From Eremophila alpestris peregrina (lineage: Eukaryota > Chordata > Aves > Passeriformes > Alaudidae), in NCBI GenBank assembly GCA_009792885.1, contig WMCF01000012.1, forward strand, positions 12,009,099 through 12,073,098: a DNA stretch of 64,000 nt, in the 5' to 3' direction. Each line of letters opens with the position of its first letter. The first letter of the stretch is position 1. Below the pieces are notes generated by a model. The model had not been told where the DNA came from. It did not search any database and saw only the letters and a list, made by a program, of their open reading frames with translations. Position numbers and translations under genes: made by a program. Below are positions 35,283 through 48,118 of this stretch, piece by piece.

Positions 35283-35294
35283 TGTAGTAATGCA

Positions 35295-35990
35295 TCACAT
35301 TCACTGTAGAGATGTGGGAAAAGAAGCTGCAATTGTAGAATAAAGCAAATCATTTGCTGAGTACCTCAACCTTCTACTTGGCTGTTTTTACCTGTTTACC
35401 TGCCTTTTTCTGGCTAACACATGCTATTCTTTGCATCCCTTGCCAAGTTCAGCTCCTGTTTCACCTTGACATTTCTCACCTTATACATATACAACTGGAC
35501 TGCATCCCTAGACTCATCTCAGTACACCTATCCCTACTTCCACTGCCTGTGCCTTCACTTCTTTCCCTTTAGTTTGAACGGTAGGTATAACCGTGTGCCT
35601 CTTGTGCAAGGCAGCCCAGACCTGAACACTGCACCCGGATGCGTCTCATTTGAGTTGAGGACTGGGGAAGGACTGCCTCTTTTGATTTGCTTGCAGTGGT
35701 CTTCCTAATGTGTCAGGGTGGTGTTGTTCCTCTTTGCAGCCAGGGTATATTGCTGACTCAGGTTTACTTACTGTTCTCCAAGACCAAAGGGTCTTTCTCT
35801 GCACAGCTGTGCATGAGCTTACAGGCCATCAGCATGGGTTTGTTTCTCCTGAGCTGCAAGGCATGTCCTTTTATGTTGTTGAGTTTAGTGAGGTTGCTGT
35901 CTACTCATGTTTCCAGCTTTTCCAGATTTCTCTGAGAGGCAATGCGTGCATCTGGTATATCATCTGATCCTTAGAGTTTGGTTCAATCCA
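35295..35990 (-). mobile_element. Probable 5' continuation of the split CR1 / older interspersed repeat
   Basis: Sequence from about 35350 ('catttgctgagtacctcaaccttc') through 'cttgccaagttcagctcctg' and 'ccctacttccactgcctgtgc' resembles text that I know from avian CR1-related repeats on the opposite strand. It continues with repeat-like text around 35800-35930 ('tctgcacagctgtgcatgagct', 'tgttgagtttagtgaggttgctgtc'). Several overlapping plus-strand frames here are by-products. That it is the same insertion as 33326-34802 is an inference from order and strand. Confidence 0.45.
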
Positions 35991-38900
35991 TAAGAGATTG
36001 TCATCTCTTTCTAAATATAATCAGTGAATTCGTCTCAGTGATTGTTGTGCTGCTTCTTACAAAAGCTTGTGGTACTGCATATTTCAGCTTCTACCTAAAT
36101 ACGTGAGCTTGTGTCTTCATTTATGGCTATTATAGTTTTGTCTGTCTCATTACACAAAGGCATTAAATGGTTTCTGCTAGTTTACACTGACAGGAAGACA
36201 GCTGTTATGCTACCAACTCAGAAGAAATCAAATCCAACTCATTCCAAATCACAATCCACTCTTTTACTGCAGCTTTTTAAAATTCACTTGTATCTTCTGC
36301 ACAAGTCTGTCAAGAATGACACTAAAAATCTTGGCTTTAGATTTGCTTGCATTGAAATTAACAGGCATCTTACCATTAATTCCACTGGAACAACGAAGCC
36401 AATGGTAAGGGCTTAGGAAAAATCCTGCCATATGTGACTTCTAAATATTCATAACTGAGATAACTAGACAGCTATTTTCTCTTCAAGACTGAGTTAGTGG
36501 GAGTTCTTTTGGGTGAAGGCTTAGTTTTCCCTAAAATTCTGTATTAGAACAGAAAGCTTTTCACCATTCTAGTATTTCTCAGAATATGACCATTTGTTTT
36601 GCCTTTTAAAAATATTTAAGAACAGAGAAAACCTTTTTTAAAGAACAAGCAAAAAGTCTCAGACCAGTAATTTTAGATGAAATGAGATATGAAACCTGAG
36701 CATGAAAGCGCAATTTATGCTTCCATACAACACATATGATTGTACATGTTGGGAACACATTCAAGATACAGTTGCTATTTCCTTCTCTATCCCAGATTTT
36801 TACTGGAAATCTGATCATCTGTCATGTCTTAAGAATACCATTACCCATACTCAATTCTACATACAGCCTTTAAAAATTTTTTTTCTAAAAATTAAAATTT
36901 TAAATAATAAACTATAAGCAGTGTTTAGCATTTTTTTATGTTTCATTCCATGTTACTTTTATGCTTGAAGCAAGAACTACAAATTAATTTTAAAAAACTT
37001 TTTGCTTAAAAACATTTGTTATAAAAATATATTTACTTTCATCATATGAACACCAGAGTAATTTTTCAGTATCAGAATAACTCACCTTATATTTTGGCAA
37101 TATGATCTGATTAACTTGTTGGCAGGAAACCAAAGTATGATTTTCAGTCCTGTTATTTTCCTACATATTGGGGGTCTGCCTTATTTTTCTTGAGGAATAG
37201 GAAGAAGAGAAAACACACATCTTATTCAACAGGTAATTCACCAACATTTTTTAAACCCACCAAAAGCGTATTTAATGAATTATAAATATAATGGAATTCT
37301 ACTTTATGGAGTATGAAATAAATGATCTGGGGATGAAGACTTGAACTTTACATTCTCAGACTTGTAGGATTTGTAGATTTTTTTTTAAACTCTTGGTTAG
37401 GACAGAAACACAGAATGTATTCCATTAAGTTTATTCTTGCTGGCTGCATTGAGTTGTGGCAGTTTTACCTATCTTTGCATGTCATTACACGTTAATCAGC
37501 ATCCAAACAGAAAGTACTGACAGTATAACTACATTCCTCTTTTCCAGTGTCTACCAAAGCCTTCTGAGTAAAGATCACCCTTTGCTGATTTCCTCTTACT
37601 ATTCTGAGGAGCATGCATTTATCTAGAAGACAAGGTAAAATACGCTTTACAAATAGAATAAAAAATTTCTGACAGTGAGAATATTTTGTTCAAAATGCTC
37701 TGTTTTAGGACCAATGCCTGGAGTCATTATTTACTTGTATGTTTCTTCACACTCAGCCAAAGTAAAACCCCATTTTGTTTCTTATGGGCATTAGTTCAAA
37801 CTGGTGCAATCTGTTTATAAAAAGTATTGCCAGTTTTTCCCATTTATTAAAAGGGCAGAAAACAGCTGCACTCCACCCTTGGCGATTTTAAAGCAATGTT
37901 TCTCTTTGGTTTTGAAGTTTTGAAAAGAAAATCACTACATCAAACTCATATTTATATAATAATGCAGAATTGTTCAATATTTTTGCTTTCTTCATGCTTT
38001 GCCTCTGCTTATCTCAGTGTTTTAGTTTTGCTGCCACTTGAAAGCATGCGATTGACTGATATAAGGCATGAAACAATGTGACAAAGAAAGTCATCAAGTG
38101 CCTTTAGATCAGCATCTTTTCCAGATGATGTGCTAAAAAAGGTTCCACATCAGGAATAGAGAATATATAATCTGTATTTGCACTTGATCTCGCATTTTAA
38201 GTGGTTCTGCATTTTGCAGAAGTAACATCTAGTTTTAAGTTGTCTCATTTCCTTTCGATTTCACTACTTTCCATGCCTCCCCCTTCTTTTTTTCACACTC
38301 GTGAAATTAGAAAGATGAACAAATATATATTTGTTGTGTTTGGTTGATAAAGACACAAAATTTGGTTATATAGGGAGTGATAATTTAGCTGCCTTTGTGT
38401 AAACTGGAAAATTGCAATTTCTTCAGAATTCAATAAACACCTCAGACTCTTTTAAATGCAGAGCCAGTTTTTTTCTCTTTTATATCTCTGTGCTATGTTG
38501 ATTGTTGTTTAAACTAAAACTTTTGTAAAACAACAAAAACCTCTATTTTAAACTCTAGATATAAAGAAAAAATATTTGAATTTTTAAAAAAAATAGCAGA
38601 TTGCATGAATTTGACAATATTCTTTTGTATTGTTTATGAGTAAGTGACCACAAAGTGGATATATTTTAGTTATCAGCAGATTAAAGCACAGCCTGTGCCA
38701 ACAGTTAGTGTCACAGAGGACTGCAGTGTAGAGAGTATTGTATAGACAGTAAGTACCACCACTAGATGGTCAGCTCATGAGATGTTCAAAGGGTCATAGA
38801 GAATGGAAAGATCCACCTTGGATTCAGATAAGGTGGATAAACAGTAAATGGCAGACATTTTTGGCTTTACTGAAGAGTGACATCTGTATACCACACAAAG

Positions 38901-41552
38901 TATCCACCAAAGCTGAGAAATAAATGGTAGGCTTTCTCCTTTCATGTAGATTTTATTGCATCCAAAATTTATTAAGTGATTTGCTATCAGATGGCAGGCT
39001 ACACAAAATAATTATTCAGGACTACTTAATTATGTCCTGTTACTTGGGTGAACTTTCCTTTTCAAATATTGCAAAATCTTGCCTTATGAATTGCTTATGA
39101 AATGATGAACTCTTTTTCTAGCTTATCAATTCATCAATGTTGTTTTGTATGTATGGCTTTTTACACTGTTCACTTGCTTTTAAACTTTTGTTCCTTCATA
39201 CCAGGGATTAGATTTCAACAGCTGGCTGACTGAGTCTGAGATGTCTGCAGAGGGAGGTTTTTTTTTGTGCTGTTTGTGGCTTGGTAATTCAAATGTTTTC
39301 TCTGTCTTTACTCTGCTACTATGTTAGCCAACATAGCTTGCTAACTTATCAGAAAACTATGTCAGAAAAGACAAAACTCTACTTGTTTTTCTTGTGCCAA
39401 ACCAACTGATAGTATAGATGTAAATACTATAATCAGAACAAGCAAGAGAGTTGAGAATAGAGAAGATTATAAAAAGGGAAAATTAATATCTATCTCTCTT
39501 AACTGATATGAAACAGATTCATGTATCTGAACATAACTGACAAAACTGGCTGAAAATCATGTGAGCAGAAAGGAGAACGCTTTGCACATCCTACAGAAGG
39601 CATATTTTAGAGTAGAAAACCAACATCACACAACTGATGTGGGTTATATATAATCTATCTCTGTCGTTGATGACTTTTGTTTTTTTCCTCCTTATTGCTT
39701 TCCACTAAAATCAGATTTTAAAAGTAATAGTTTTATAATATCTAATTTCCAACAACAACTAGAGATTAGGTAATTGAACTACAAGTGCATACTTTGCCAG
39801 CCAATCAGGATTGGAAAAAAAATCATACTCAAGATTTATCTATTATCAAAACAGGTAGAATTTCACCTTTTTCTCTGGAAAAAGTTTAGAACATAGTAAA
39901 AAGTATTCAGTACTGATTATAAGAATAGAATAAATGAAGTGTTCCACAGACAAAAGATAATTCAACTATTCTTTACCTCATCATGTGTTTCATTTTTTAG
40001 TAAGGAAGTATTGCAAAGGGACTACATATTGTCATTAGGTCAAAGAGAAGATATTTTAGTAATGACCCCCCTTAATTTCTTCCTGTTTAATAACATTGCC
40101 ACAGCAAAATCCACTAAGATGAGTTTATCTCAAATATCAGTTAAAATTTTTTCAGAGGAAAAAGAAAATACATTGTCTAGTTCTACACATCCTGTTGTAA
40201 CACTCCCATTGGGTTTTCTATTTTCTAATTTTATGAAGAGATGGTTATTGGGAAAGGATATGTTTTTCCCCAAAGCCAACACAAAGAACAACAGTAAAAT
40301 TATTAATAATATTTAAGTGATCAGCAACATTTTTTTTGAGTCAGCTGAAAAACCATGAATAACACAGGCAATTAGATTAGGTTGCAAAAGTCATGACAGC
40401 TACATGATGTAAAAATAGCGGGGCAGATCAAAATTATACAGTTTTCTCATTGCAATTGATAGGTTTAAGTGAAATGTTTGTGTTTCAACAATTTTTTCAG
40501 TAGTAATACTCTTCAGTTATGTGCTGGTTTTACTTCAAGACTGCTACCTATTGTTGAATAGCCAGTAAATATGGATGGAATATTTGAAATTATGATACTG
40601 AACCAGGGAATAAACTCCATTACTGTGTTGATACATTGGATGCACAGGTATTACACATTCCTTTAAAATATTTTAAAGTACTTTGCTTGCTTGTTTTTTG
40701 GTTTTTTGTTTCAAATGGATCAAAAACTATTTTGAAGCCTTAGAGTGTTTTATTGAGGGAAATGATCTTTCATGACTGTTGAGGGGAAAAAAACCCTAAT
40801 AAAAATGAAAATGAAAATTAATAACAACAACAACAAGAATTTTTTTAAAACAGCCAGACTTCCAAAACCACTCCAAATCCTGATCCAATATAAAAATCAG
40901 CAGCTAATTCTATGCTATAAAATTTATCTGCTAAATGTGAACATAAGTGAGAGAGAGACTCCTTTGAATAATATTGAGAACAAAGGTACTCTGAAAAGTG
41001 TTAAGACAGTTAATAGAGAGATAGAGCAAATAGATAATCAAACATTAAAACATCAAAGGGCGATGAGATGCTGGAAGAACAGTGGTCCAACTCTGCTAAA
41101 GGTGATGTAGTCTCTAACCTGTAAGGAGGAGCAAGTAAGCTGGTATCAATTACTTTTGGTAATTGGTGCACTGCAATGGACCAAAGAGATACTAAAATAT
41201 CCAGGATGATACTATGGAAAAATAACTGAAATACCCAGTAATGCATTAATATGCTTCTGGGCACATATACATACAACATATTCTACACATATAGTTTCTG
41301 GAACCTGTATTGTTGAACAGTTGAACTCTGTAGGTGTTGGTCTCTTGTTGGTCTCTTAAATCCATTGCACTGGATCTAAATCAAAGCTAAGGCTCTTATT
41401 AGGTTCTATGACATGGAACTTTGCAGGGGTTTTTTTTTCACATCTGAATTTTATGAAGTGCCTGTAGATGGAGTGTACTGATATATTATAGAAACAAGAA
41501 AAAATAAACTAAAGGAATCTCACAGAAGTTTTTATACCATTCAGTTATTCAT
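35991..41552. other. AT-rich non-coding stretch, no gene seen
   Basis: No gene or repeat family supported. The longest frame is 125 codons on the plus strand (39939-40316). It has mixed composition and includes a lysine-rich end, but no motif that I recognise and no upstream CpG or promoter-like context. I rate it as chance. The 112-codon frame at 40772-41110 is Lys/Asn-rich and AT-driven. Confidence 0.5.
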
Positions 41553-41558
41553 TTATTT

Positions 41559-41621
41559 GAGGTTTTTTTTGGTGTTTGTTTTGGGTTGTTTGTTTTGCTG
41601 TTTTGTTTTGGGTTTTTTGGC
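41559..41621. repeat. G/T-rich low-complexity tract
   Basis: TTTGG and GTTTT units with almost no A or C, the third such tract in the window (see 12159-12231 and 20149-20352). Confidence 0.85.
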
Positions 41622-44597
41622 TTTATACCCATTTATATGTTTATACAAATAAAGAAAAAGGATAAAGAACTCCAACCTTGAAATGACTTCAACTAATCCC
41701 ATTGCATAACTCCATAAAATCTGTCCGGATTCCATCAGAAAATGCTTGAACACCTGTGCCATATGGGCATAGACAGGCTGCTGTGGACCATATGCTAGGA
41801 AAATGGCCCAGGAAGGATTAGCAGTCATTGGATAAGTAGCATGAGAAGCTATGCAAGAAGAATGCCTATCAAACACAGCCTCACAATCCAGAATTATCAG
41901 CATTTGAGCTAGCAGCTGAAATAATCTGGTATGCACAGCCTAGTAAGGAAGAAAGGCCTATCCCACCAAATGGTGTCCGAGTACATAATTCATAGACTTT
42001 AATTGTGAAATATCAGTGCAGTCAAAGTAATTTATAAATAATTACTTTTAAACTAAAATCAACTACACATGAGCTAAATAACCAATAATCTCCTTACAAA
42101 TTATGCAAACTATAAATTATTGACATTATTTCTCATGGAGGACAGAAGATGAGGCTGTAAGGAAAAATGTAAACAACTCTGATGCAAAGACTGCAAACCC
42201 ATATGCAATCTTTGAAAATGTAAGCAGTCCATCCAAATGCAACTGAAACGTACATTTTTCTTTTAAATACAATGTATTCTTAGTCATGAGATATTCACCA
42301 AGTAGTCAGTGCATAATGCTGCAGAATTCTATTAAACAGAAAGGTAAATCATAAATATTTTCACATGGTAATAATTTAGAAAGAAAAGACACGTTTTAAG
42401 GAAAACACAATAAAGACACAGGAATTCCACCAGGATAATATAATTTTCATTTTTTCCTATATATTTTTAATGACAAATTAAATGAATCCTTTACTCTTAT
42501 TTTGTAGTTCAGTAGCTGTATTGCTGAGTAAACATACCAATTTCAGTGATCTTAAAACAAATAGTTAGCTCAACACTAATGTAATGCCATTTTGTGTGTC
42601 AGACTTTCTAAAAAACAGGTGCCTAATAAATCATTTCACATGTGTTTCCTGGCAGAGCTTTCTTATACAAAAAAACTCATATTTCTGAAGTCATTATTTA
42701 ACTGGAACGTTTCCTCACTCCCTTTTGAGGCAATATGTATGGAAAAAAAAATAGTTTTTATTGGCACCTAAAAGAGTCATGCCAGAAAAAGAGAGATTAT
42801 ATGTCTGCTCACAAACACTTTAAACTAGTCTTAATAAACAAGCATTGTCAGTGGCGAAAAGCTTACAGCAAACCAACAGGAAGGTTATAATTTCTTGCTC
42901 TTTTATATTTATATGCAGTTTCTTTATTGCCTTATGCTTTGCAATTTGTTTGCCTCTCTTTAACCCCAAATATATCACAACCTCCTTGATGTGGTGATAG
43001 AAAGACCTTTCAAATATTTCTAACCAAACTTTCAGTTACCACAAATAAGAGAAGAAATGGAGAAATGATGAACCTTGCAAGAACAAATAATGACATTCAG
43101 AGGACTGTCTTTTGACACTCTTCTATTATTAACCCACATTAAGCATACCTTTATCTTAGATATTGCATTGGAAAGAAATAGCATTTTGTTTGTTTTTCAA
43201 ATATTATACCATTCCCTTCCTTTCAACCCTTCTTTCTCATTTTCATCACTGCCTGGTAAAAACAAAAAAGAAATAAAAAAGAAACTAAAGGAAAAAAAAT
43301 TTTAAAATTAAAACATTAGTAGCTCCTGAGACAGGAAAATCAACCTTGCGTGGTGTACAAATGAATGATTGGCTTGAGCAGTTCTGCTGTTGTTCCTGGG
43401 TATGATCATTTCAGAGAAATGTGAAGTTTTGGTAGCAGGAATATCTTGTTTCTGAAGCCTAGCCCATAATAAAGCCTATCTCCTGGCAACCATGTAAGCT
43501 GTGAGACCTGGATCCAGAAAAAGCAGTTGAATGACCAACTGCCTCCGGAAGTTTAAGGAGAATTACACCTTTAAATCAGTCAGGTTTTAGAAACTTCAGT
43601 ATTCACTGAGTTTAGTCACCATTGAATGACACAGCTCTTTCTTTCAGAGACATTAATGAGGAAATGTCTCTTCATTTGATACAGAAATAATGATTTAATC
43701 CTCTGCCAAAGCGTGGATGATTATGGGGGAAACGGAAATGTATTTGCTTTCATTATGATCATGCCAAAGGGAAGGTGTCTAAAAACCCACTCACCTCATG
43801 TTATTAAGTAGCAGAAGGAAACTCATAAATCACTATTCATTTTGAATCACATAAAATAATCATGTCTAATTGGGACCTTATTATTTCATTATTCATCTTG
43901 GTTTTTGGGAGCAGTCCAAAATATTAAGTCATAGTATATAGTCTAGCACAAAACACTCTGCTATGTGCTGGCACATATATTGGTTGCAAAGATTTCCTTC
44001 CTGTTTTTAATTTGCATACTATAAACTGTTATTTTAAAATAAATCACTAAAATAGCACCTCTGCTGTGGACAATAGTGTGTTCTATGTGTGCAATCAACA
44101 TAAATGCCTTTTGCTTTGGACTTTAGGATTGTTTGATACTGTATGAGATTTCTATTAAATTGTTCTTAAGAGTTTGGAATCCTGGACTGATAATATTTAT
44201 TTTTGTATACCTTTTTCTTACTAAAATTTTATAGTCAATTTTGTAGCCATTACTGTTAGCATTTGAAATAAATGATTGCATTTGCTTCTTTATGAAAAAT
44301 TATACTGTCCTCATTTAAATGTGGTTTAAAGTGAGATGCAAGAGTTTGTTTCAAAACTCTTGACTCCTGCCATGGTTTCTGAAATCCTTCATCTATACTA
44401 TAATTAGATAGTCCATTTCTGAAAGGCACCATTCAGACTCTTTAAAAACCTGACCTATGTGCTGCAACTCAAATGATCCTTTTGAAGTCTGTTCCTCAAG
44501 ATCCTCAAGATCCAGTTTCTTAAGATAAATGTTTTCTTATAGTCGCTGGTTACAAATTATTTTCCTCACACCATATTTTCCTGAGCAGCACAAATGG

Positions 44598-44647
<50 letters not shown>
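44598..44647. repeat. Pure poly(A) run, 50 nt
   Basis: Fifty consecutive A bases, by far the longest homopolymer here. No retrosequence is recognisable upstream, and I could not find matching direct repeats on the two sides. Confidence 0.95.
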
Positions 44648-44652
<5 letters not shown>

Positions 44653-46220
44653 GATACAACAAAAGTGCACAATAACATTCAATTTAAAAGTACAATAAGC
44701 ACTGTTTCAGCATTCACAATGGAAACTGAAAAAAATCCCCATTAAATACACTCAGGAATGCAGAAGGTATTTTCAGAATTGATATAAAATTGGCAGTTTC
44801 ACTGAAGTCAGTGGAATTTTGCTGAATCACATCACCTAAAAATTTACTTTCCTGGCAGGGGGAATAAAAAATATTTTAAACTTAAAGTATTAATGAGTTT
44901 TCTCAGAAAGGGCAATAGTTTTTCAACAAAAATCTATCTTTTTTTTTTTTTTCTAATACATGTCAGCTGACTCAATCATGTGAAATGTTTTAACTTGTAA
45001 AAAAATTAAATAATATACTGAGGCAAAAATGGGATAGCTAGTTGAAGAGCAAATGTAATTGTCCATTGAAAAATCTAATGAATAGGTTTCTCTATCTGAA
45101 ACATCCTTGGTTAATATAATAAATGTTGCAAAAAGAAAAGAAAGAAAATACAGAACTAATGTCACTTAGAGGACAAAAGTCTTCAGATCAATTAATTAAA
45201 ACACCATGAAAAATTAAATTCTCAGGTGAGGTATAAACTTCTTAGTGATGACAAAACTTTCTGCTGTATCTAGCAATTACACATTGTATTAAGTCACCAA
45301 ATGCATCCAATACTATTTAAAGCAAAGTTAGCAAAGTTAAATAATTATAAAGATGAAACCATTATATATGCTTCAAATTCATCTTTGGGAAATGTCATGT
45401 TGAAGAAGATCGCATACCATATTGAAATGTTGTCTCAAATATGTCTGTAATCACATTTGATTGTTAAAATAATTGCCTGATCTTCCATGATAACACGAAT
45501 AACATTCTGTATCTGTATTTTTACAAAAAATTGTGTATGCTTCTGGAAGAATTCTGTAGCTGTCCCTGACTTTTAGTAGTCAAAAAGCTGGTATGAAGCT
45601 AGGAACTTATGCACAAAAGCCCACTGCAAGAACGTTCCTTAGTCCTCATCAGCCTTCATATACTGCGTTAAAATATTTCTGATATTTGTCACATGCCCAA
45701 TGCAGCAATATTTTCAGGGGCAGAATTACTATGACAAAGACTTTCCCAAAGCCACAGGAGCTTCAAGATGTTCTAGTGCTGACATTTTGAGTTGTACTGG
45801 TTCCAATATGGATTTTTACTTGCCCCACAATCCTTTCAGGGTGTGATGTGCACATAACCATGGCCACAGATGCTTTGGAGCGTAGCTCTTTCCACGTGGA
45901 CAGACATTCTACTTCACACTGGAGTTCCAACCTGTCCCCTGCAGCAGCAGACAGAAAGCAGTAAAGCAAGCCCATGTCATCTGCCAATCAAGGCAACAAC
46001 TTATTGAAATGATCCCAGCCACTGTAGAGCAGTAAAAAGAACTACAGCAATCAGCAAAAGCATAAAGTATCTGGGCTTCAATATGCAGTCAAGCAAGCAA
46101 GCCCCATGGCTAGTACATGAACCTTTCAGTTACTAGCTAAAGTTACAAATTTGGGCTAGGACACTCCAATCAAATCTGTTATCTTTAACCCTTGAGCCCT
46201 GTTGGGTTCCTAAAATAGCC

Positions 46221-46782
46221 TGCTGTGGTTTAAGCCCCATTGAGAGCTTAGCACCACTTACTATCCTAGCAGTTAGGATAGACAACTGAAAGGATAAAAG
46301 TGAGAAAACTCATGGGCTGAGGTAAAATATGTTGAGGTAAAGTAAAAGCGGTAGAGCAAAGTAAGGAATTCTTTCACCACTTCTCATGGGCAGGCAGGTG
46401 TTCAGGCATCAGGAACACAGGGCTCCAGCATGCATTAATGGTGACTTGGGAAAACAAATGCCATCACTACAAATGTGCCCCTCTCTCTTCTTCTTCTTCC
46501 CTAGCTTTACTTACTGAGCTTGATGCCATATGGCATGGAATAATAGCCTTTGGGTCAGTTTGGTCAGCTGTCCTTGGTCTATCCCCTCCCAATTTCCTGT
46601 GCACCACCAGCCTCCTCCCTGCAGGGAAGTGGGAAACACAGTCTTAATGCTGTGTGTGAATTGTTCAGCAGTAACTAAAGTGTGACTAAAGTTATCAACT
46701 CTATTTTCATCACAAATCCAAACACAAAACCATGTAAGCTGCTAGGAAGAAAATCAGCCATATCCCATCCAAAACCATTACA
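46221..46782 (-). mobile_element. Solo LTR (TGTGCTGGTTTTGG family relative)
   Basis: On the minus strand it begins TGTAATGGTTTTGGATGGGATA (read from 46782) and ends GCTTAAACCACAGCA at 46221, a 562-bp LTR. In order on that strand are 'ggctggtggtgcac', 'gacagctgaccaaactgacc', 'tattccatgccatatg', a promoter region at 'gctcagtaagtaaagct' (TATA box eroded), 'cccaagtcaccattaatgcatg', 'aacacctgcctgcccatgagaagtggtgaa' and 'gagttttctcacttttatcc'. All belong to one widespread avian LTR family. No flanking duplication was identified. Plus-strand frames here are antisense. Confidence 0.85.
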
Positions 46783-48118
46783 AGAAAGAAAGAACAGTAG
46801 TGATAGGCAAGGTATCATGAATTGATGATATATATTCCATGTAGACCAATTAATAGAATTCTTTATTCAATGATCATTCCCTACGTTGTTCCACTTCATT
46901 CATCACTTTCTTCAGCTGCTGATCAACATACAGTCCTCCCAGCCCCCATTCATGCTCTATACCTTACCATCTTTTTTCCTTACCATTTCTTTCATGTTCA
47001 AAATGCCACTGAGAAAACTTTATGCTCAGTCTCATAGACCACATAGTGTATAATGGATACCAGAAAAATAAGGCTTCTACTACTTATCCTACAAAAAAAA
47101 GATATTTTATTTCAATTGAAATATCCTGTGGATGTCCTCATGTTGTCAAAGGATGTTCCTGCTGTGGCCTTGGATATGACTACAGGTAAAAAGTTTTAAC
47201 TGTTTTTTAAAACTCAGTTAAATTGAACCTCCTATTCTTTATCTCAGTTTGAAGATAATTCCACTGCTAATTAAGCAAGAAAAATCTTCAAAATTCCTGT
47301 AAAATTTTCTTGCAAAAAAGATGGTAGTGGTGGTTTGGTAAAAGAACTTATGTTGTGGCATCTTTAGTGTTTCATACTCAACTAATGCAGGGTTTCTTTG
47401 CCAAATGTATATGTAATACCTTTGGGTTGCACCAATGAATATGAAGTCAAAGGGTATGTGACCTTATTTTTAAGGTTATATGAAATGCCTTGTTGTGGCT
47501 TCTACACTTTCCATGTGAAAGGAATTGATGAGTCTTTTATCTCCTCTGACCTATCCTCTTGCTTATCATTGATACTCATGGCTTTCAATTTGCTTCATTC
47601 TCTTTAACTGTTTTATCATAAATATGTTACTAACCTCTTTAGTAATGGGTTCTCCTTCTTCTATTTTATGGAAGTTATTTTATTTCTTAAAGTTTATTTT
47701 ACTGTTTAAACTTCTAAACTTTTTTTTTTCTTCACTTAGAATTCACAAATACAGTTAAGAATCTCATTGAATTAATGAAAAAATATGTTCCAAAAAAGCT
47801 GGATTTCCTTCTTTTTTTCCCCATCAGATCAAGATGTTGCTTTGTTTTCAACTTTTGTACACACTCAAAAACATTTTCTGCAAAACTCTGAGAATTAAAG
47901 TAATTATGGAAAATATCCAGCTGAATGAGAAACTATTATAACCATTGTCAAATCTCAGTCTTCACATTGTCAGTTGATCATGGTACTGAAGAAGGGAGTG
48001 AAGTAAGACTGGAATATTCACATGTGGGATTAGTATTTTCTGAGAAAAGTTTCATGTGTAAGACATGTTTGTTAAATTGTCTCTCAGTAAAAACCAAAAG
48101 ACAGTAGCATGAAAAAAG
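46783..48118. other. Spacer between two related inverted LTRs, no gene seen
   Basis: About 1.3 kb of AT-rich sequence. I see no retroviral motif that would make the two flanking LTRs a provirus, and their opposite orientation argues against it. Confidence 0.5.

Larger units (their letters stand above)
41553..46220. other. Non-coding stretch with simple repeats
   Basis: Contains a G/T-rich tract (41559-41621), a small hairpin (44339-44362), a 50-base poly(A) (44598-44647) and a run of 14 T near 44939-44952. The segment 45600-46200 is less AT-rich. Its minus-strand frame at 45763-45987 (Cys/Trp/Glu-containing) could be a decayed internal part of a retroelement next to the LTR at 46221, but I see no diagnostic motif. 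Confidence 0.45.

Noticed and set aside
39939..40316. 125-codon plus-strand frame as a possible gene
   Set aside because: No recognised domain, no start context, and AT-rich surroundings; expected by chance in 64 kb.
40520..40545. 'tgtgctggttttacttcaag' as an LTR start
   Set aside because: Only the first 12 bases resemble the LTR family; nothing downstream matches.
41553..41936. 127-codon minus-strand frame
   Set aside because: Its 3' end is the A/C-rich complement of a low-complexity tract, and the remainder shows no retroviral or host protein motif.
45763..45987. 74-codon minus-strand frame next to an LTR, considered as gag-like
   Set aside because: No zinc knuckle, major homology region or protease motif; proximity alone is not evidence.
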